The notes: generated by a model not told the origin, from the sequence alone. Shown: positions 24,101-32,404, counted from the stretch's first letter. The stretch is DNA of 39,521 bases from Flavobacteriales bacterium (GCA_016788285.1 JAEUSW010000038.1:1-39521), one strand, 5' to 3'. Numbers and translations are program-made.

Positions 24101-25891
24101 ATGGCCAGGCTGCGCATGACCATCGGCAGGAAGATCGGGATGGGCTTCGGCCTGTTCATCTTCTTCGCCGCCCTGGTGCTGCTGCTCACCAACCGCACCC
24201 TGGAGCGGAGCCGGCAGATCAACGACGAGATCAACCAGGTGTACAGCCCCAGCGTCGACGCCCTGGTGCGGCTGCGCAACCTGGTGGTGAACGCCCACAT
24301 GCTGATCAAGCACTGGGCACTGGTGGAGAGCCGCCCGGACGCCCGTGAGAAGACCTCCCTGGTGGAGGTCACCGGCGAGGACCTGCCCGCGTTGTTGGAC
24401 CGCATCGATACCCTGTCGGCCAACTGGGACCGCGAGGAGGTGGAGCTGGCCAACCGGGTGTTCGGCGAAATGGACGCCATGTTCCTGCTTCACGCACGCA
24501 TCAAGGAGATGCTGCCCGACATGGAGAGCTACAGCGACCCGCTGGTCTTCTTGGAGCGCAACGACCTGGCCGAGGAGGGCGGACCGCTGGACGAGCAGAC
24601 CGACAAGGTGCTTGCCGACCTCGACGTGCTGCTGGCCATGCAGGAGAGCAAGCGCCGCCAACTCAGCAGCGGCATGATCCGGAGCTTCGACTCGCTGAAG
24701 TTCTTCGTGCTCTACCTGGGCATGGGCCTCATCGCCGTGGGGCTCATCGTGGCGGTGGTGATCATCCGCGGCATCGTGGGTCCCGTGCAGCGACTGCGCA
24801 CCGTGCTCCTGGGCCTCGGCCGGGGCGTGTTCCCCCGGGGCCGCATCCGCACCGGGAACGACGAGATCGGCGAGATGACCAGCGCCCTCATGGGCCTCAT
24901 CGAGGGCCTCAAGCGCACCACGGACTTCAGCCACGCGGTGGCCGCCGGCGACTTCGACGCCGATTACAAGCCCCTGAGCGAGGAGGATGTCCTGGGCCAT
25001 GCCCTCCTGAAGATGCGCGCCGAGCTGGGCGAACGCGAACGTGTCCTTGAGCAGAAGGTGCGGGAGCGCACCGAGGAGGTGGTGCGCCAAAAGGAGGAGG
25101 TGGAGCGCCAGAGCCGCAAGGTGGTGGAGCTGTACAAGAACGTCACCGACAGCATCCGCTACGCCAAACGCCTGCAGGAATCCATCCTGCCGCCGGAGCG
25201 CAAGATCCGCGAACTGCTGCCGCGCTCCTTCGTGTTCTACCGGCCCAAGGACATCGTTTCAGGCGATTTCTACTGGTTCGAGCGCGTGGCGGACCGCACG
25301 GTGTTCGCCGCCGTGGACTGCACCGGCCATGGCGTCCCCGGGGCGTTCATGAGCCTTGTGGGCCACAACGGCCTCAATCAGGCGGTGCGCGAGAGCGAGG
25401 CCCTGCGCCCCAGCACCATCCTGCGCGCGCTGAACCGCATCGCCTTCGATGCGCTGCACAAGGACCGCGACCAGTCCATCGTGCGGGATGGGATGGACAT
25501 GGCGCTCTGCGTGTTCGACCCCGACACCCGCACCTTGGAATATGCCGGTGCCAACTGCCCGCTCTATCTGGTGCGCGACCGCGACGTGATCCAGTACGCG
25601 CCGGACAAGATCCCCATCGGCGGTTTCGAACTGCACGGCCAGTCGTTCACCGACCACCGCATCCAGCTTCAGGAGGGCGACGTGGTGTACATCTTCAGCG
25701 ATGGATACGCCGATCAGTTCGGCGGGCCCAAAGGCAAGAAGTTCCTCTACCGCCGCTTCCGCGAACTGCTGGTGGCCATCAGCAACGAACCGCTCGAGGC
25801 CCAGAAGCGCGCGCTGCTGGAAGCCTTCATGGACTGGAAGGGCGCCCACGAACAAGTGGACGACATCCTCGTGATCGGCATGCGCGCCTGA
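24101..25891 (+). CDS. Membrane sensor with HAMP domain and SpoIIE/PP2C-type phosphatase domain
   Basis: A 596-residue inner-membrane protein. The first membrane helix is at about 12-30; a periplasmic helical sensor domain (31-202) follows; the second helix is at about 203-224; then HAMP (225-275), a coiled coil (about 300-350) and a SpoIIE-type Ser/Thr phosphatase (about 355-596). Phosphatase motifs: RPKDIVSGDFYWF, AAVDCTGHGVPGAFMSLVG, SDGYADQFGG and DDILVIGMR. Such enzymes usually dephosphorylate anti-sigma-antagonist proteins, but none is encoded here. It is the last gene of the three-gene unit with YfiR and the TPR protein, and converges on the universal stress gene with 3 nt between stops. 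Confidence 0.92.
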   Translation: MARLRMTIGRKIGMGFGLFIFFAALVLLLTNRTLERSRQINDEINQVYSPSVDALVRLRNLVVNAHMLIKHWALVESRPDAREKTSLVEVTGEDLPALLDRIDTLSANWDREEVELANRVFGEMDAMFLLHARIKEMLPDMESYSDPLVFLERNDLAEEGGPLDEQTDKVLADLDVLLAMQESKRRQLSSGMIRSFDSLKFFVLYLGMGLIAVGLIVAVVIIRGIVGPVQRLRTVLLGLGRGVFPRGRIRTGNDEIGEMTSALMGLIEGLKRTTDFSHAVAAGDFDADYKPLSEEDVLGHALLKMRAELGERERVLEQKVRERTEEVVRQKEEVERQSRKVVELYKNVTDSIRYAKRLQESILPPERKIRELLPRSFVFYRPKDIVSGDFYWFERVADRTVFAAVDCTGHGVPGAFMSLVGHNGLNQAVRESEALRPSTILRALNRIAFDALHKDRDQSIVRDGMDMALCVFDPDTRTLEYAGANCPLYLVRDRDVIQYAPDKIPIGGFELHGQSFTDHRIQLQEGDVVYIFSDGYADQFGGPKGKKFLYRRFRELLVAISNEPLEAQKRALLEAFMDWKGAHEQVDDILVIGMRA

Positions 25892-25894
25892 GGC

Positions 25895-26734
25895 CTAAGG
25901 GCCCCAGATCGGCATATCGGACGTCGTGTTGTTCAGCGGGTTCATGCACATCACCGGGATCATCGGCTCGTTGGAGATGACCTCCTGCTCGTTGGGCACG
26001 CCCAACACCCCGAAGATGCTGTTCTGAAGCATGTTCACGATGGCGATGAGGTCGGCGTCGACCTTCACCGCGTACCGGATCACGCCTTTCACGAAGTCGT
26101 CGCTGTCCTCCTGAAGGATGTGGGCCTCGTGTTCGATGCCCCGCTCGCGCAGGAACTGACCGGCGAACTTGATGTGGTTGTGCAGCTGGTTGTGGAGGAA
26201 CTCATCGCTCTCCTTGGGCACCACCACGTGCACCTTGCTGTTGAAGTACTTGGCCATGTCGGCCACCAAGCTGAGCTTGTGCCGGCTCTCCTTGTGCAGG
26301 TCGAGGGGCACCACGATGTCCCGGTATCCGTCCGACTTGATGTTGCGCTCCTGCACCACGATGAAGGGCACCGAACTGTTGGTGATCACCCGCAACGCCC
26401 GGCTTCCGGTGATGAACTGCATGCCTCGCATCCCATGGGTGCCCATGATGATCATGGCGGCGCCGATCTCCGCGGCGGCATCACCGATGGCCTCGTACAC
26501 GCTGCCCACCCGCACCAGGGTCTCCACCCGGACGGTCTTGCTCCACTGCGTCGCCCGCTGAGCCTCCAGCTGCAGTTTGGTCCGGGCCTCTTCGGTGAGG
26601 GTGGCCTTGTCCACGATGTGCAAGAGGGTCACGCCGGCATCGACGCGCTCCGCCAGCTTCATGGCGTGGTTCATGGCACAGTCCGCCACTTTGGTGAAGT
26701 CCGTGGGGACCAGGATCGTCTTGCGCGTGCTCAT
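25895..26734 (-). CDS. Universal stress protein (tandem Usp-type)
   Basis: A 279-residue cytoplasmic protein. The first Usp domain (1-145) is clear: KTILVPTDFT, then MGTHGMRGMQFITGSRALRVITNSSVPFIVV, which carries the G-x2-G-x9-G-[ST]-like nucleotide motif in modified form. The second half (150-279) starts YRDIVVPLDL but lacks a clear nucleotide-binding motif. Two-domain Usp proteins of this length are common in Bacteroidota. It has its own -7 box and follows the two PKD genes. Confidence 0.88.
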   Translation of the reverse strand: MSTRKTILVPTDFTKVADCAMNHAMKLAERVDAGVTLLHIVDKATLTEEARTKLQLEAQRATQWSKTVRVETLVRVGSVYEAIGDAAAEIGAAMIIMGTHGMRGMQFITGSRALRVITNSSVPFIVVQERNIKSDGYRDIVVPLDLHKESRHKLSLVADMAKYFNSKVHVVVPKESDEFLHNQLHNHIKFAGQFLRERGIEHEAHILQEDSDDFVKGVIRYAVKVDADLIAIVNMLQNSIFGVLGVPNEQEVISNEPMIPVMCMNPLNNTTSDMPIWGP

Positions 26735-26756
26735 CGGCGCGGTCTCGGTTGGGGCG

Positions 26757-26764
26757 CCAAGATA
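26757..26764 (-). promoter_or_regulatory. -7 promoter box of the universal stress gene
   Basis: On the minus strand TATCTTGG, one mismatch from TAnnTTTG, 22 nt before ATG 26734. It lies in the 44-nt gap after the PKD gene, so the gene can be transcribed independently. Confidence 0.4.
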
Positions 26765-26778
26765 GGCGTGCCCAGCGG

Positions 26779-28170
26779 TCAACGCCATGCCTTCACCGCA
26801 CGCGACCGCACGACCAGGCCGTCGACCGTGATCAACACGGCGTAGGCCCCGGGCGCGAGGCCGCTGGTGTCCAGCTCCAGCCCGGAGCCCGCGCGACCCG
26901 TGCCGCGCAGCACGGTCCGCCCCGTGCCGTCCACCAGTTCCACGCTCAGCGCGCCGCCCGAAAGCCCGCTCACCACCAGCCGGTCGGTGAACGGCTGTGG
27001 CATCAGGACAGGCGTCGGGTCCAGCCCGGCCGCGCTGATGGCCAGGCCGCCCACAAGCACGTTCTCGCAGAGGACCACCGTGCAGCTGTCCTGCGCCCAG
27101 GGATCGAGGCCGACCACCGTCATGCACACCGTGTAGGTGCCCGGGCCGGCATAGGTGTGCGCCGCCGATCCGCCGGTGGCCGTTGCGCCATCGCCGAAGT
27201 CCCAGCTCACCGACAGGACGGGCCCGTTGGCCAGGGTGGTGTTCTGGACGGCGATGGCCGTGCCCACCCCCGTCCAGTCGAAGTCCGCCACGAACAGGCT
27301 GTCGCACGAGGCCGTGGAGGCGATGCTGATCCACTGGCACTGTGTGGCCCAGCAGGTGTCCTGCGCCAGCGGCTCCCAATACCAGGCGGTTAGGCACGCG
27401 TAGTACGCACCGGGCCCGGGATAGACATGCTGCGTGCTCTGGCCACCGCCGGAGGTCCCGTCGCCATGGTCCCACGTCCAACCGATCGTGGGCAGGTTGG
27501 TGGACCCGAAGAAGGCCACTGTGCTGCCCGTGATCTGGGTGGAGAAGGTCGCTGCATAGGTGCTGTCACATCCCCCGCCGGCCCATACGTTCACCGGCGC
27601 GCAGGTGCTGTCCACGCAGGTGATGACGCCGCCGCCGGGTTGTTGGAGGATGCTGATGGCGGTGAGGCAGACGGTGTAGGCTCCGGGCTGGGGGTAGGCG
27701 TGGAAGGGCTGTGGGTCGTTGGAGGTGCTGCCATCGCCGAAGTCCCAGACCCAGGAGTTGGAGAGGCCGGTACCGGTGGTGGCGTTGGAGAACTGCGCGA
27801 AGCCCGGCCCTGCATTGGCGAAGAAGCCGGCCTGCAGTTGCGCGCAGGGATCACCGGCGGTGAGGTCGATGGTCTGGCAGGAGGTGGCGAAGCAGGTGTC
27901 CTGGGCCAGCGGGTCCCAGGTCCAGACCTTCAGGCAGGCTTGAAAGACAGAGGCGCCCGGGTAGGTGTGCGAAGTTGTCGGTGTCCAGTCCCCGGTGCCG
28001 TCGCCGAAGTCCCACTGATAGCTCCAGGTGTTGTCGATCACATCGGGGGTGAAGGTGACGGTCGTGCCGATGATGCCGGCCTGGAAATCGGCGACGAGGC
28101 TGTCGCAAGGGTTGGCCAGCACCAGCAGCGGGCTGGCGAGCGAAGCGATGACAAGGGTCCGGAGGGTCAT
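26779..28170 (-). CDS. T9SS-secreted PKD-repeat protein with four PKD domains
   Basis: A 463-residue surface or secreted protein. Signal peptide 1-19 (LVIASLASPLLVLA). Four PKD domains (about 25-110, 112-200, 203-285, 288-372), each with the W-x-[FH]-GDG core (WDFGDGT, WDFGDGS, WDHGDGT, WDFGDGA) and H-x-Y-x-x-P/A-G. Each also carries one Cys at its start and a C-x13-17-C-x4-C motif at its end. A type IX sorting domain (about 385-463) follows, with the pattern PQPFTDRLVV, VELVDGTGRTV and LAPGAYAVLI. Function is unknown; such proteins often act in adhesion. It is 55 nt downstream of the related PKD gene. Confidence 0.87.
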   Translation of the reverse strand: MTLRTLVIASLASPLLVLANPCDSLVADFQAGIIGTTVTFTPDVIDNTWSYQWDFGDGTGDWTPTTSHTYPGASVFQACLKVWTWDPLAQDTCFATSCQTIDLTAGDPCAQLQAGFFANAGPGFAQFSNATTGTGLSNSWVWDFGDGSTSNDPQPFHAYPQPGAYTVCLTAISILQQPGGGVITCVDSTCAPVNVWAGGGCDSTYAATFSTQITGSTVAFFGSTNLPTIGWTWDHGDGTSGGGQSTQHVYPGPGAYYACLTAWYWEPLAQDTCWATQCQWISIASTASCDSLFVADFDWTGVGTAIAVQNTTLANGPVLSVSWDFGDGATATGGSAAHTYAGPGTYTVCMTVVGLDPWAQDSCTVVLCENVLVGGLAISAAGLDPTPVLMPQPFTDRLVVSGLSGGALSVELVDGTGRTVLRGTGRAGSGLELDTSGLAPGAYAVLITVDGLVVRSRAVKAWR

Positions 28171-28225
28171 GGGCGTGGGGCTACATCACCCAAGACGTCC
28201 ATGGCCCATCCTGCGGTGCCCGGGC

Positions 28226-29389
28226 CTATTCCTTCACGAAGCGCACGGCCCGTGCCCGCTGCCCATCCCGCATACGCAGCAGGTAGGGTCCGGGTCCCAG
28301 GCCTGAGACCTCCACATGGTCAAGGCCTGTTTGCAGCATCCCGGACCAGCAGCGTCGTCCTTGCGCATCAAGCACCTCCGCGGACCACTTCGCGGAGCCT
28401 GCCGCAGAGCGCACGGTGAGGACGTCGGCACAGGGGTTCGGCGAAACGGTGAACACGTGGGTATCCTCCTCCTCGATGCCCACGAGCGGCATCAGCTCGA
28501 CAGGCAGGCATGCGGACAACGTGCAGGTGTCGGGGGCCAGCGGACCATCGATGGTCACCGAGAGGCACACGGTATAGAGGTTCGGAAACGCATAGGTGTG
28601 CACGGGCTGCAGCTCGGTGCTCGTCGTGCCGTCGCCGAAGTCCCACAACAGGCTGGGCAGCGCGCCGGACGTCAGCGAGGTGTTGATGAACGCCACCGTG
28701 TTCCCATTGATCAAGTGGTCGAAATCCGGCTGCAGAACCTGTCCGCAGGGGATGGTGTCGGGCCCGAAGTACACCCAGTTGCAGGTCTGCACGGTGCAAC
28801 TGTCCTGGAGCACGGCGTCCACCAGAGTGACGGTCATGCACACGGCATAGGGCCCGTTGCCGGCGAAGCTGTGCGAGACCGAGGTGCCCGTGCCGGTGGC
28901 CCCATCGCCGAAGTCCCAAGCGATGCTGGTGATGGGCGCCGCGATGATGCTCTCCAGGGCGAAGGTGAAGGTGCCGTTGTCGAAGCTGCCCACGAAATCG
29001 AGTTCCGTGGAGTCGCACAGGGTCGGTGGCAGTCCGCTGTTGTTGACCACCACGCATCCCGTGGCGGTGCAGAAGTTGCCCTGTTGGTCCAGCACGTCCA
29101 CGCTGACGCACATGAGGTAGGATCCGGGAGCAGTGAACGTGTGGTCGAACGCGGTCCCGCCCCCCGAGGTCCCCTGGCCATCCCCGGCGTCCCACGCGTA
29201 GCTGTAGACGGTCATGGCGCCATCCACGGTGGCCACCAAGGACCACGTATGGGCGCCTGTGGGTGTCGCGGTCACCTGAACGGAGACACCGGCACCGCAG
29301 GGTTGGCCCTGCGCCAAGCTGCGGACACCGAGCATCGGCAGCAGCGCCAACAGCGACGACCAGAGGCGGACGGTTGACGTTCCTTTCAT
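28226..29389 (-). CDS. T9SS-secreted PKD-repeat protein with three PKD domains
   Basis: A 387-residue protein. Signal peptide 1-27 (LWSSLLALLPMLGVRSLAQG). Three PKD domains (about 30-120, 125-212, 215-300) with WDAGDGQ, WDFGDGA and WDFGDGT cores, sharing the four-cysteine pattern of the neighbouring PKD protein. The C-terminal T9SS domain starts at FTVSPNPCADVLTV and ends in PYLLRMRDGQRARAVRFVKE. Its ATG overlaps the stop of the beta-barrel gene upstream (ATGA, 4 nt), so it is translationally coupled to the sigma/anti-sigma pair. That suggests it is made under control of that sigma unit. Confidence 0.88.
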   Translation of the reverse strand: MKGTSTVRLWSSLLALLPMLGVRSLAQGQPCGAGVSVQVTATPTGAHTWSLVATVDGAMTVYSYAWDAGDGQGTSGGGTAFDHTFTAPGSYLMCVSVDVLDQQGNFCTATGCVVVNNSGLPPTLCDSTELDFVGSFDNGTFTFALESIIAAPITSIAWDFGDGATGTGTSVSHSFAGNGPYAVCMTVTLVDAVLQDSCTVQTCNWVYFGPDTIPCGQVLQPDFDHLINGNTVAFINTSLTSGALPSLLWDFGDGTTSTELQPVHTYAFPNLYTVCLSVTIDGPLAPDTCTLSACLPVELMPLVGIEEEDTHVFTVSPNPCADVLTVRSAAGSAKWSAEVLDAQGRRCWSGMLQTGLDHVEVSGLGPGPYLLRMRDGQRARAVRFVKE

Positions 29390-30828
29390 CGGATCCGGTG
29401 GGGAAGATCGACGCTAAGCCGCACTTGACCGCCCAGTCGCGTGGGGAGGGCCTGTACGGCGCCCTCCCCGATGACGACGCCCAGGCCCACCTGATAGACC
29501 GGTCCGGCGGAGATCCTCCAGTGCTCGGTGAGCAGGAATCCGCCATCCAGCGCCAATTCAGCGGCGATCAGGCCGAAGGAACGGTCCGCCTCACGCACGC
29601 GTTCGGTGCGCTGCACCACCAAGCCCCCTTCGGTCATTTCCTCGCGGAAGAGGTAACCATCGCGCATGCGCTGCCACTCCAGGGCCAGGCCCAGGTGAGC
29701 GCCGAACACCCATCGGCGCGCTCCGCGCTCCCAGCCCAGCAGCAAGGGCACGCGCCAGGTGGATGAGCGGCCCGTGATCGCCGTGGTCTCGGAGCGTTCC
29801 TGCACCACGAGCAACGTGTCGCTGTCGGTGGCCAGCACCGTGTTCTCGAAAATGGCCACGCTGGTGTTCACCAAGGCGTTCACCTGTTGGCTCTGGTCGA
29901 AACGCTCATAGGCACTGCGGCCGCCGGTGTGCTCGATGCCGGCGCCGAACCACGTACCCGACCGCCACCGACGCCCGGCCCACAGCCCCCAATGCCATTC
30001 ACCGGCGTGGCCCTCCGTGGCCGAGCGCGCGTTCACCAGTTCGGCGTCGCTGCCTTTCCAACGCCGCGTTCGGTCGAACCGCCCGGCCACCACGGCCAGC
30101 CACCAGTCCGCACGGGGCAGCACGTAGCTGGTGGGCGGGGTGCGTGAGCTTGGAGCCGCGGTGGGCATGCCGTGGACAACAGCCGAGCGCCTTCCCGCCA
30201 TCCGCTCCGCATCGCCGGCGATCAAGCGGTCCGTCATCCTCAGGGCTCCTGCCGCCGAGCCTCCGAAGTCGCTGGCCAATGCGACCCGCTCGCTCCCGGA
30301 GGTCCTGGGTGTTCCCGAGGAGACCTGCTCGGGTCCGTTCCGTTCGGCGGCCACGACGTGGTCGGTCGTTCCGTCCGGTGCCGTGGGAGGGAGGGCCTCT
30401 ACCGTGCGGACGGCGGCGGCCTTCGGACGGCTGTCGGACATCCTGGTCGTGACGGGTCCGTCGGTGGACGGGGCATCCGGCATGCGGGCCGGAGAGGGGG
30501 GCGTCGGCGTATTCGTTCCGAGGTCGGGCGTGGATGCGGTGGCGATGGCGCCCATGGCCGCACCCGTTGGGCCGGAACGTGCTTCGGACGCCCGGGCGGT
30601 GGCGGGTGTCGGGCGCAAGGGGGCGGGAGAGGTGGCCCACCAGAGGACAGGCGCCCCGACCAGCAACGCCAGCAGGCTCATCCACCGGAAGCGGCGCCAC
30701 ACCACCACCAAGCGCCGCCGCCCGGCGCGTTGGCGCAGGACCCCCTCCCATACCGCAGCAGGGGGCTCCACCTCGGCGGCCGCAAGGCCGCGTCGGAACA
30801 CGTCATCGATCGGATGCCTTTCCCTCAT
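29386..30828 (-). CDS. Probable dual-membrane-spanning anti-sigma factor (N-terminal cytoplasmic part, one TM helix, disordered linker, beta-barrel)
   Basis: A 480-residue protein. Residues 1-46 are cytoplasmic, with DDVFRRGLAAAEVEPPAAVWEGVL, a segment typical of Bacteroidota proteins encoded after ECF sigma genes. One membrane helix is at about 47-65 (WMSLLALLVGAPVLWWA). Residues 66-235 are a Pro/Ala/Ser/Thr-rich, probably disordered linker. Residues 236-480 have alternating beta strands of an outer-membrane barrel (WLAVVAGRF, WHWGLWAGRRW, WRVPLLLGWERG, WVFGAHLGLALEW, GPVYQVGLGVVIG). This matches the dual membrane-spanning anti-sigma (Dma) layout described in Bacteroides. No signal peptide is present, consistent with an N-in topology. 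The start overlaps the sigma stop by 26 nt. The anti-sigma role is inferred from architecture and position. Confidence 0.75.
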   Translation of the reverse strand: MRERHPIDDVFRRGLAAAEVEPPAAVWEGVLRQRAGRRRLVVVWRRFRWMSLLALLVGAPVLWWATSPAPLRPTPATARASEARSGPTGAAMGAIATASTPDLGTNTPTPPSPARMPDAPSTDGPVTTRMSDSRPKAAAVRTVEALPPTAPDGTTDHVVAAERNGPEQVSSGTPRTSGSERVALASDFGGSAAGALRMTDRLIAGDAERMAGRRSAVVHGMPTAAPSSRTPPTSYVLPRADWWLAVVAGRFDRTRRWKGSDAELVNARSATEGHAGEWHWGLWAGRRWRSGTWFGAGIEHTGGRSAYERFDQSQQVNALVNTSVAIFENTVLATDSDTLLVVQERSETTAITGRSSTWRVPLLLGWERGARRWVFGAHLGLALEWQRMRDGYLFREEMTEGGLVVQRTERVREADRSFGLIAAELALDGGFLLTEHWRISAGPVYQVGLGVVIGEGAVQALPTRLGGQVRLSVDLPHRIR

Positions 30829-31369
30829 GGGTCGTCTGGTGTATGGCGTGAATGCGTTCCTGCAGCATGCGGCGCGCCTTGGCCAGCTGGCTGCGCGAGG
30901 TGCTCTCCCCGCAGCCCAGCATGGATGCGATCTCCGCATGGTCGTAGCCCTCGATGGCGAACAGGTTGAACACCGTCCGATAGCCGTCCGGCAATCCGGC
31001 CACCAGCGCGAGCAGCTCACGTTCCCCCAGTTCGGCCAGGGCGGTGGCCGCCACCGGGTCCTCCGGCAGTTTCTCCAGCCCGAAGCGTTCCTGCTGGAAC
31101 GACTTGCGGCGATACTGGTTGATGGCGGTGTGCACCATGATGCGACGGACCCACCCTTCCAATGAGCCGTCCTGCCTGAAACCGCCGAGCTTGTCGAACA
31201 CCCGCACGAAGCCTTCCTGCATCATGTCCTGCGCCTCCAGTTCGTGCCGGGCATAGCGGAGGCACACGGCGTACATGCGCCGCGCATACCGCTTGTAGAG
31301 GGCCTCCTGGCAGCGACGGTCCTCGCGCAGGCAGCCTTCCACCAGCTCGCGCTCGGTGAGTCCACGCAC
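30803..31369 (-). CDS. ECF-type RNA polymerase sigma factor
   Basis: A 188-residue group 4 sigma-70 factor. Region 2 lies at about 24-92 (YARRMYAVCLRYARHELEAQDMMQEGFVRVF, then GWVRRIMVHTAINQYRR). Region 4 is at about 125-178 (LPDGYRTVFNLFAIEGYDHAEIASMLGCGESTSRSQLAKARRML). It has no C-terminal extension. It starts at GTG 31369; no ATG is in a better place. It should activate genes in response to a signal relayed by the downstream beta-barrel protein, whose start overlaps it by 26 nt. No standard -7 box is seen upstream, which would fit autoregulation through its own promoter type (inference). Confidence 0.93.
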   Translation of the reverse strand: MRGLTERELVEGCLREDRRCQEALYKRYARRMYAVCLRYARHELEAQDMMQEGFVRVFDKLGGFRQDGSLEGWVRRIMVHTAINQYRRKSFQQERFGLEKLPEDPVAATALAELGERELLALVAGLPDGYRTVFNLFAIEGYDHAEIASMLGCGESTSRSQLAKARRMLQERIHAIHQTTHEGKASDR

Positions 31370-31639
31370 CGGTCAGGTGGTTTCCGTAGCCGTTGACGCC
31401 TCGATCGGCGCTTCCGCTGCCTGCCGGGGGATCAACGGGTCCGTGGGCTCAGCAAGGTACTGAAGATCAGGATCCTGTGACGTAGGAATAGCCGTCTGAC
31501 AAACGGTGGCAAACGACTGCTGTCGCATACAAATGATGACTTACCGAGTCCCGGTGATCGAGGGGTGAAGGTTTGCAGCGGCTTCAACGACAAGCCACAC
31601 ATCGAACGAACACACGAACCCTCAAACACACCTGAGACC
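31370..31639. other. Non-coding gap between the divergent sigma and ssb genes
   Basis: About 270 bases, visibly lower in GC than the neighbours from 31440 onward. A weak -7-like octamer AAGGTTTG (31568-31575) could serve ssb, leaving a 64-nt leader. On the sigma side no TAnnTTTG-like box was found; an ECF-type promoter may lie here but cannot be picked by eye. No RNA gene was recognised. Confidence 0.4.
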
Positions 31640-31999
31640 ATGAACACGATGAAGAACCTTGTGCAACTGATCGGCAACCTGGGCAACGACCCGGAGATCA
31701 AGGAGGTGAGCGGCGGACGCCGGATGGCCCGCATGAGCGTCGCCACCAGCGAGAGCTACACCAACAAGAGCGGTGAGCGCATCACCGACACCCAGTGGCA
31801 TACCGTAGTAGCCTGGGGCGCCCAAGCCGAGCAGGTGGGCAACCTGCTGCACAAGGGCAGCCGGGTGGCCCTGCAGGGCAAGTTGGTGCACCGCAGCTAC
31901 GAAGGCAAGGACGGGCAGAAGCGCTACATCACCGAAGTGGTCCTCAGCGAGTTCCAGGTGGTGAACAAGAACGAACCCGCCGCGGAGGCCGCCGCCTGA
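31640..31999 (+). CDS. ssb: Single-stranded DNA-binding protein, short form (paralogue 1)
   Basis: A 119-residue protein consisting almost only of the SSB OB-fold: NLVQLIGNLGNDPEIKE, RMSVATSESY, TQWHTVVAWGAQAEQVGNLLHKGS, GKLVHRSYEGKDGQKRYITEVVLSEF. It ends in an Ala/Glu stretch and lacks the acidic DDDxPF-type tip that recruits partner proteins in housekeeping SSBs, so it may be an accessory SSB. It starts at ATG 31640 (a second ATG is at 31649). About 60% of residues are identical by eye to the next gene, 57 nt downstream. Confidence 0.9.
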   Translation: MNTMKNLVQLIGNLGNDPEIKEVSGGRRMARMSVATSESYTNKSGERITDTQWHTVVAWGAQAEQVGNLLHKGSRVALQGKLVHRSYEGKDGQKRYITEVVLSEFQVVNKNEPAAEAAA

Positions 32000-32056
32000 C
32001 CGCCGCTCGGACGCATCGGAACAACCCTCATCAACCCCCCATAACCCAACGAGGTC

Positions 32057-32404
32057 ATGAACACCCTGAAGAACAAAGTGCAGTTGATCGGCCACCTCGG
32101 GTACGATCCGGAAGTGCGCGAGATCGCGCAAGGACGCAAAGTGGCCCGCATGAGCGTGGCCACCCACAGCAGCCACCGCAACGCCAATGGCGACCGTGTG
32201 AGCACCACCCAATGGCACACCGTGGTGGCCTGGGGCCGCACGGCCGAGATGGTGGAACGCATGCTGCGAAAAGGCACCGGCGTGGTGCTCGAGGGGCGCC
32301 TGGTGCACCGCAGCTACGAAGGCAAGGACGGGCAGAAGCGCCAGGTGAGCGAGGTCGTGCTCAACGACTTCCAGCTCCTGGCCACCGGTGCCAAGGCGGC
32401 TTGA
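32057..32404 (+). CDS. ssb: Single-stranded DNA-binding protein, short form (paralogue 2)
   Basis: A 115-residue protein, a tandem duplicate of the upstream gene aligning without gaps over the first 107 residues. Motifs: KVQLIGHLGYDPEVRE, QWHTVVAWGRTAEMVERML, GRLVHRSYEGKDGQKRQVSEVVLNDF. The nucleotide sequence from LVHRSYEGKDGQKR is nearly unchanged, while the loop at residues 37-50 has diverged most. It also lacks an acidic C-terminal tip, ending LLATGAKAA. It is followed by a good terminator, so the two ssb genes form one unit. Confidence 0.9.
   Translation: MNTLKNKVQLIGHLGYDPEVREIAQGRKVARMSVATHSSHRNANGDRVSTTQWHTVVAWGRTAEMVERMLRKGTGVVLEGRLVHRSYEGKDGQKRQVSEVVLNDFQLLATGAKAA

Noticed and set aside
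28226..29546. Overlapping alternative frames in the PKD genes on both strands
   Set aside because: Shadow frames of repetitive GC-rich PKD codons; only the frame with signal peptide, GDG cores and T9SS tail is real.
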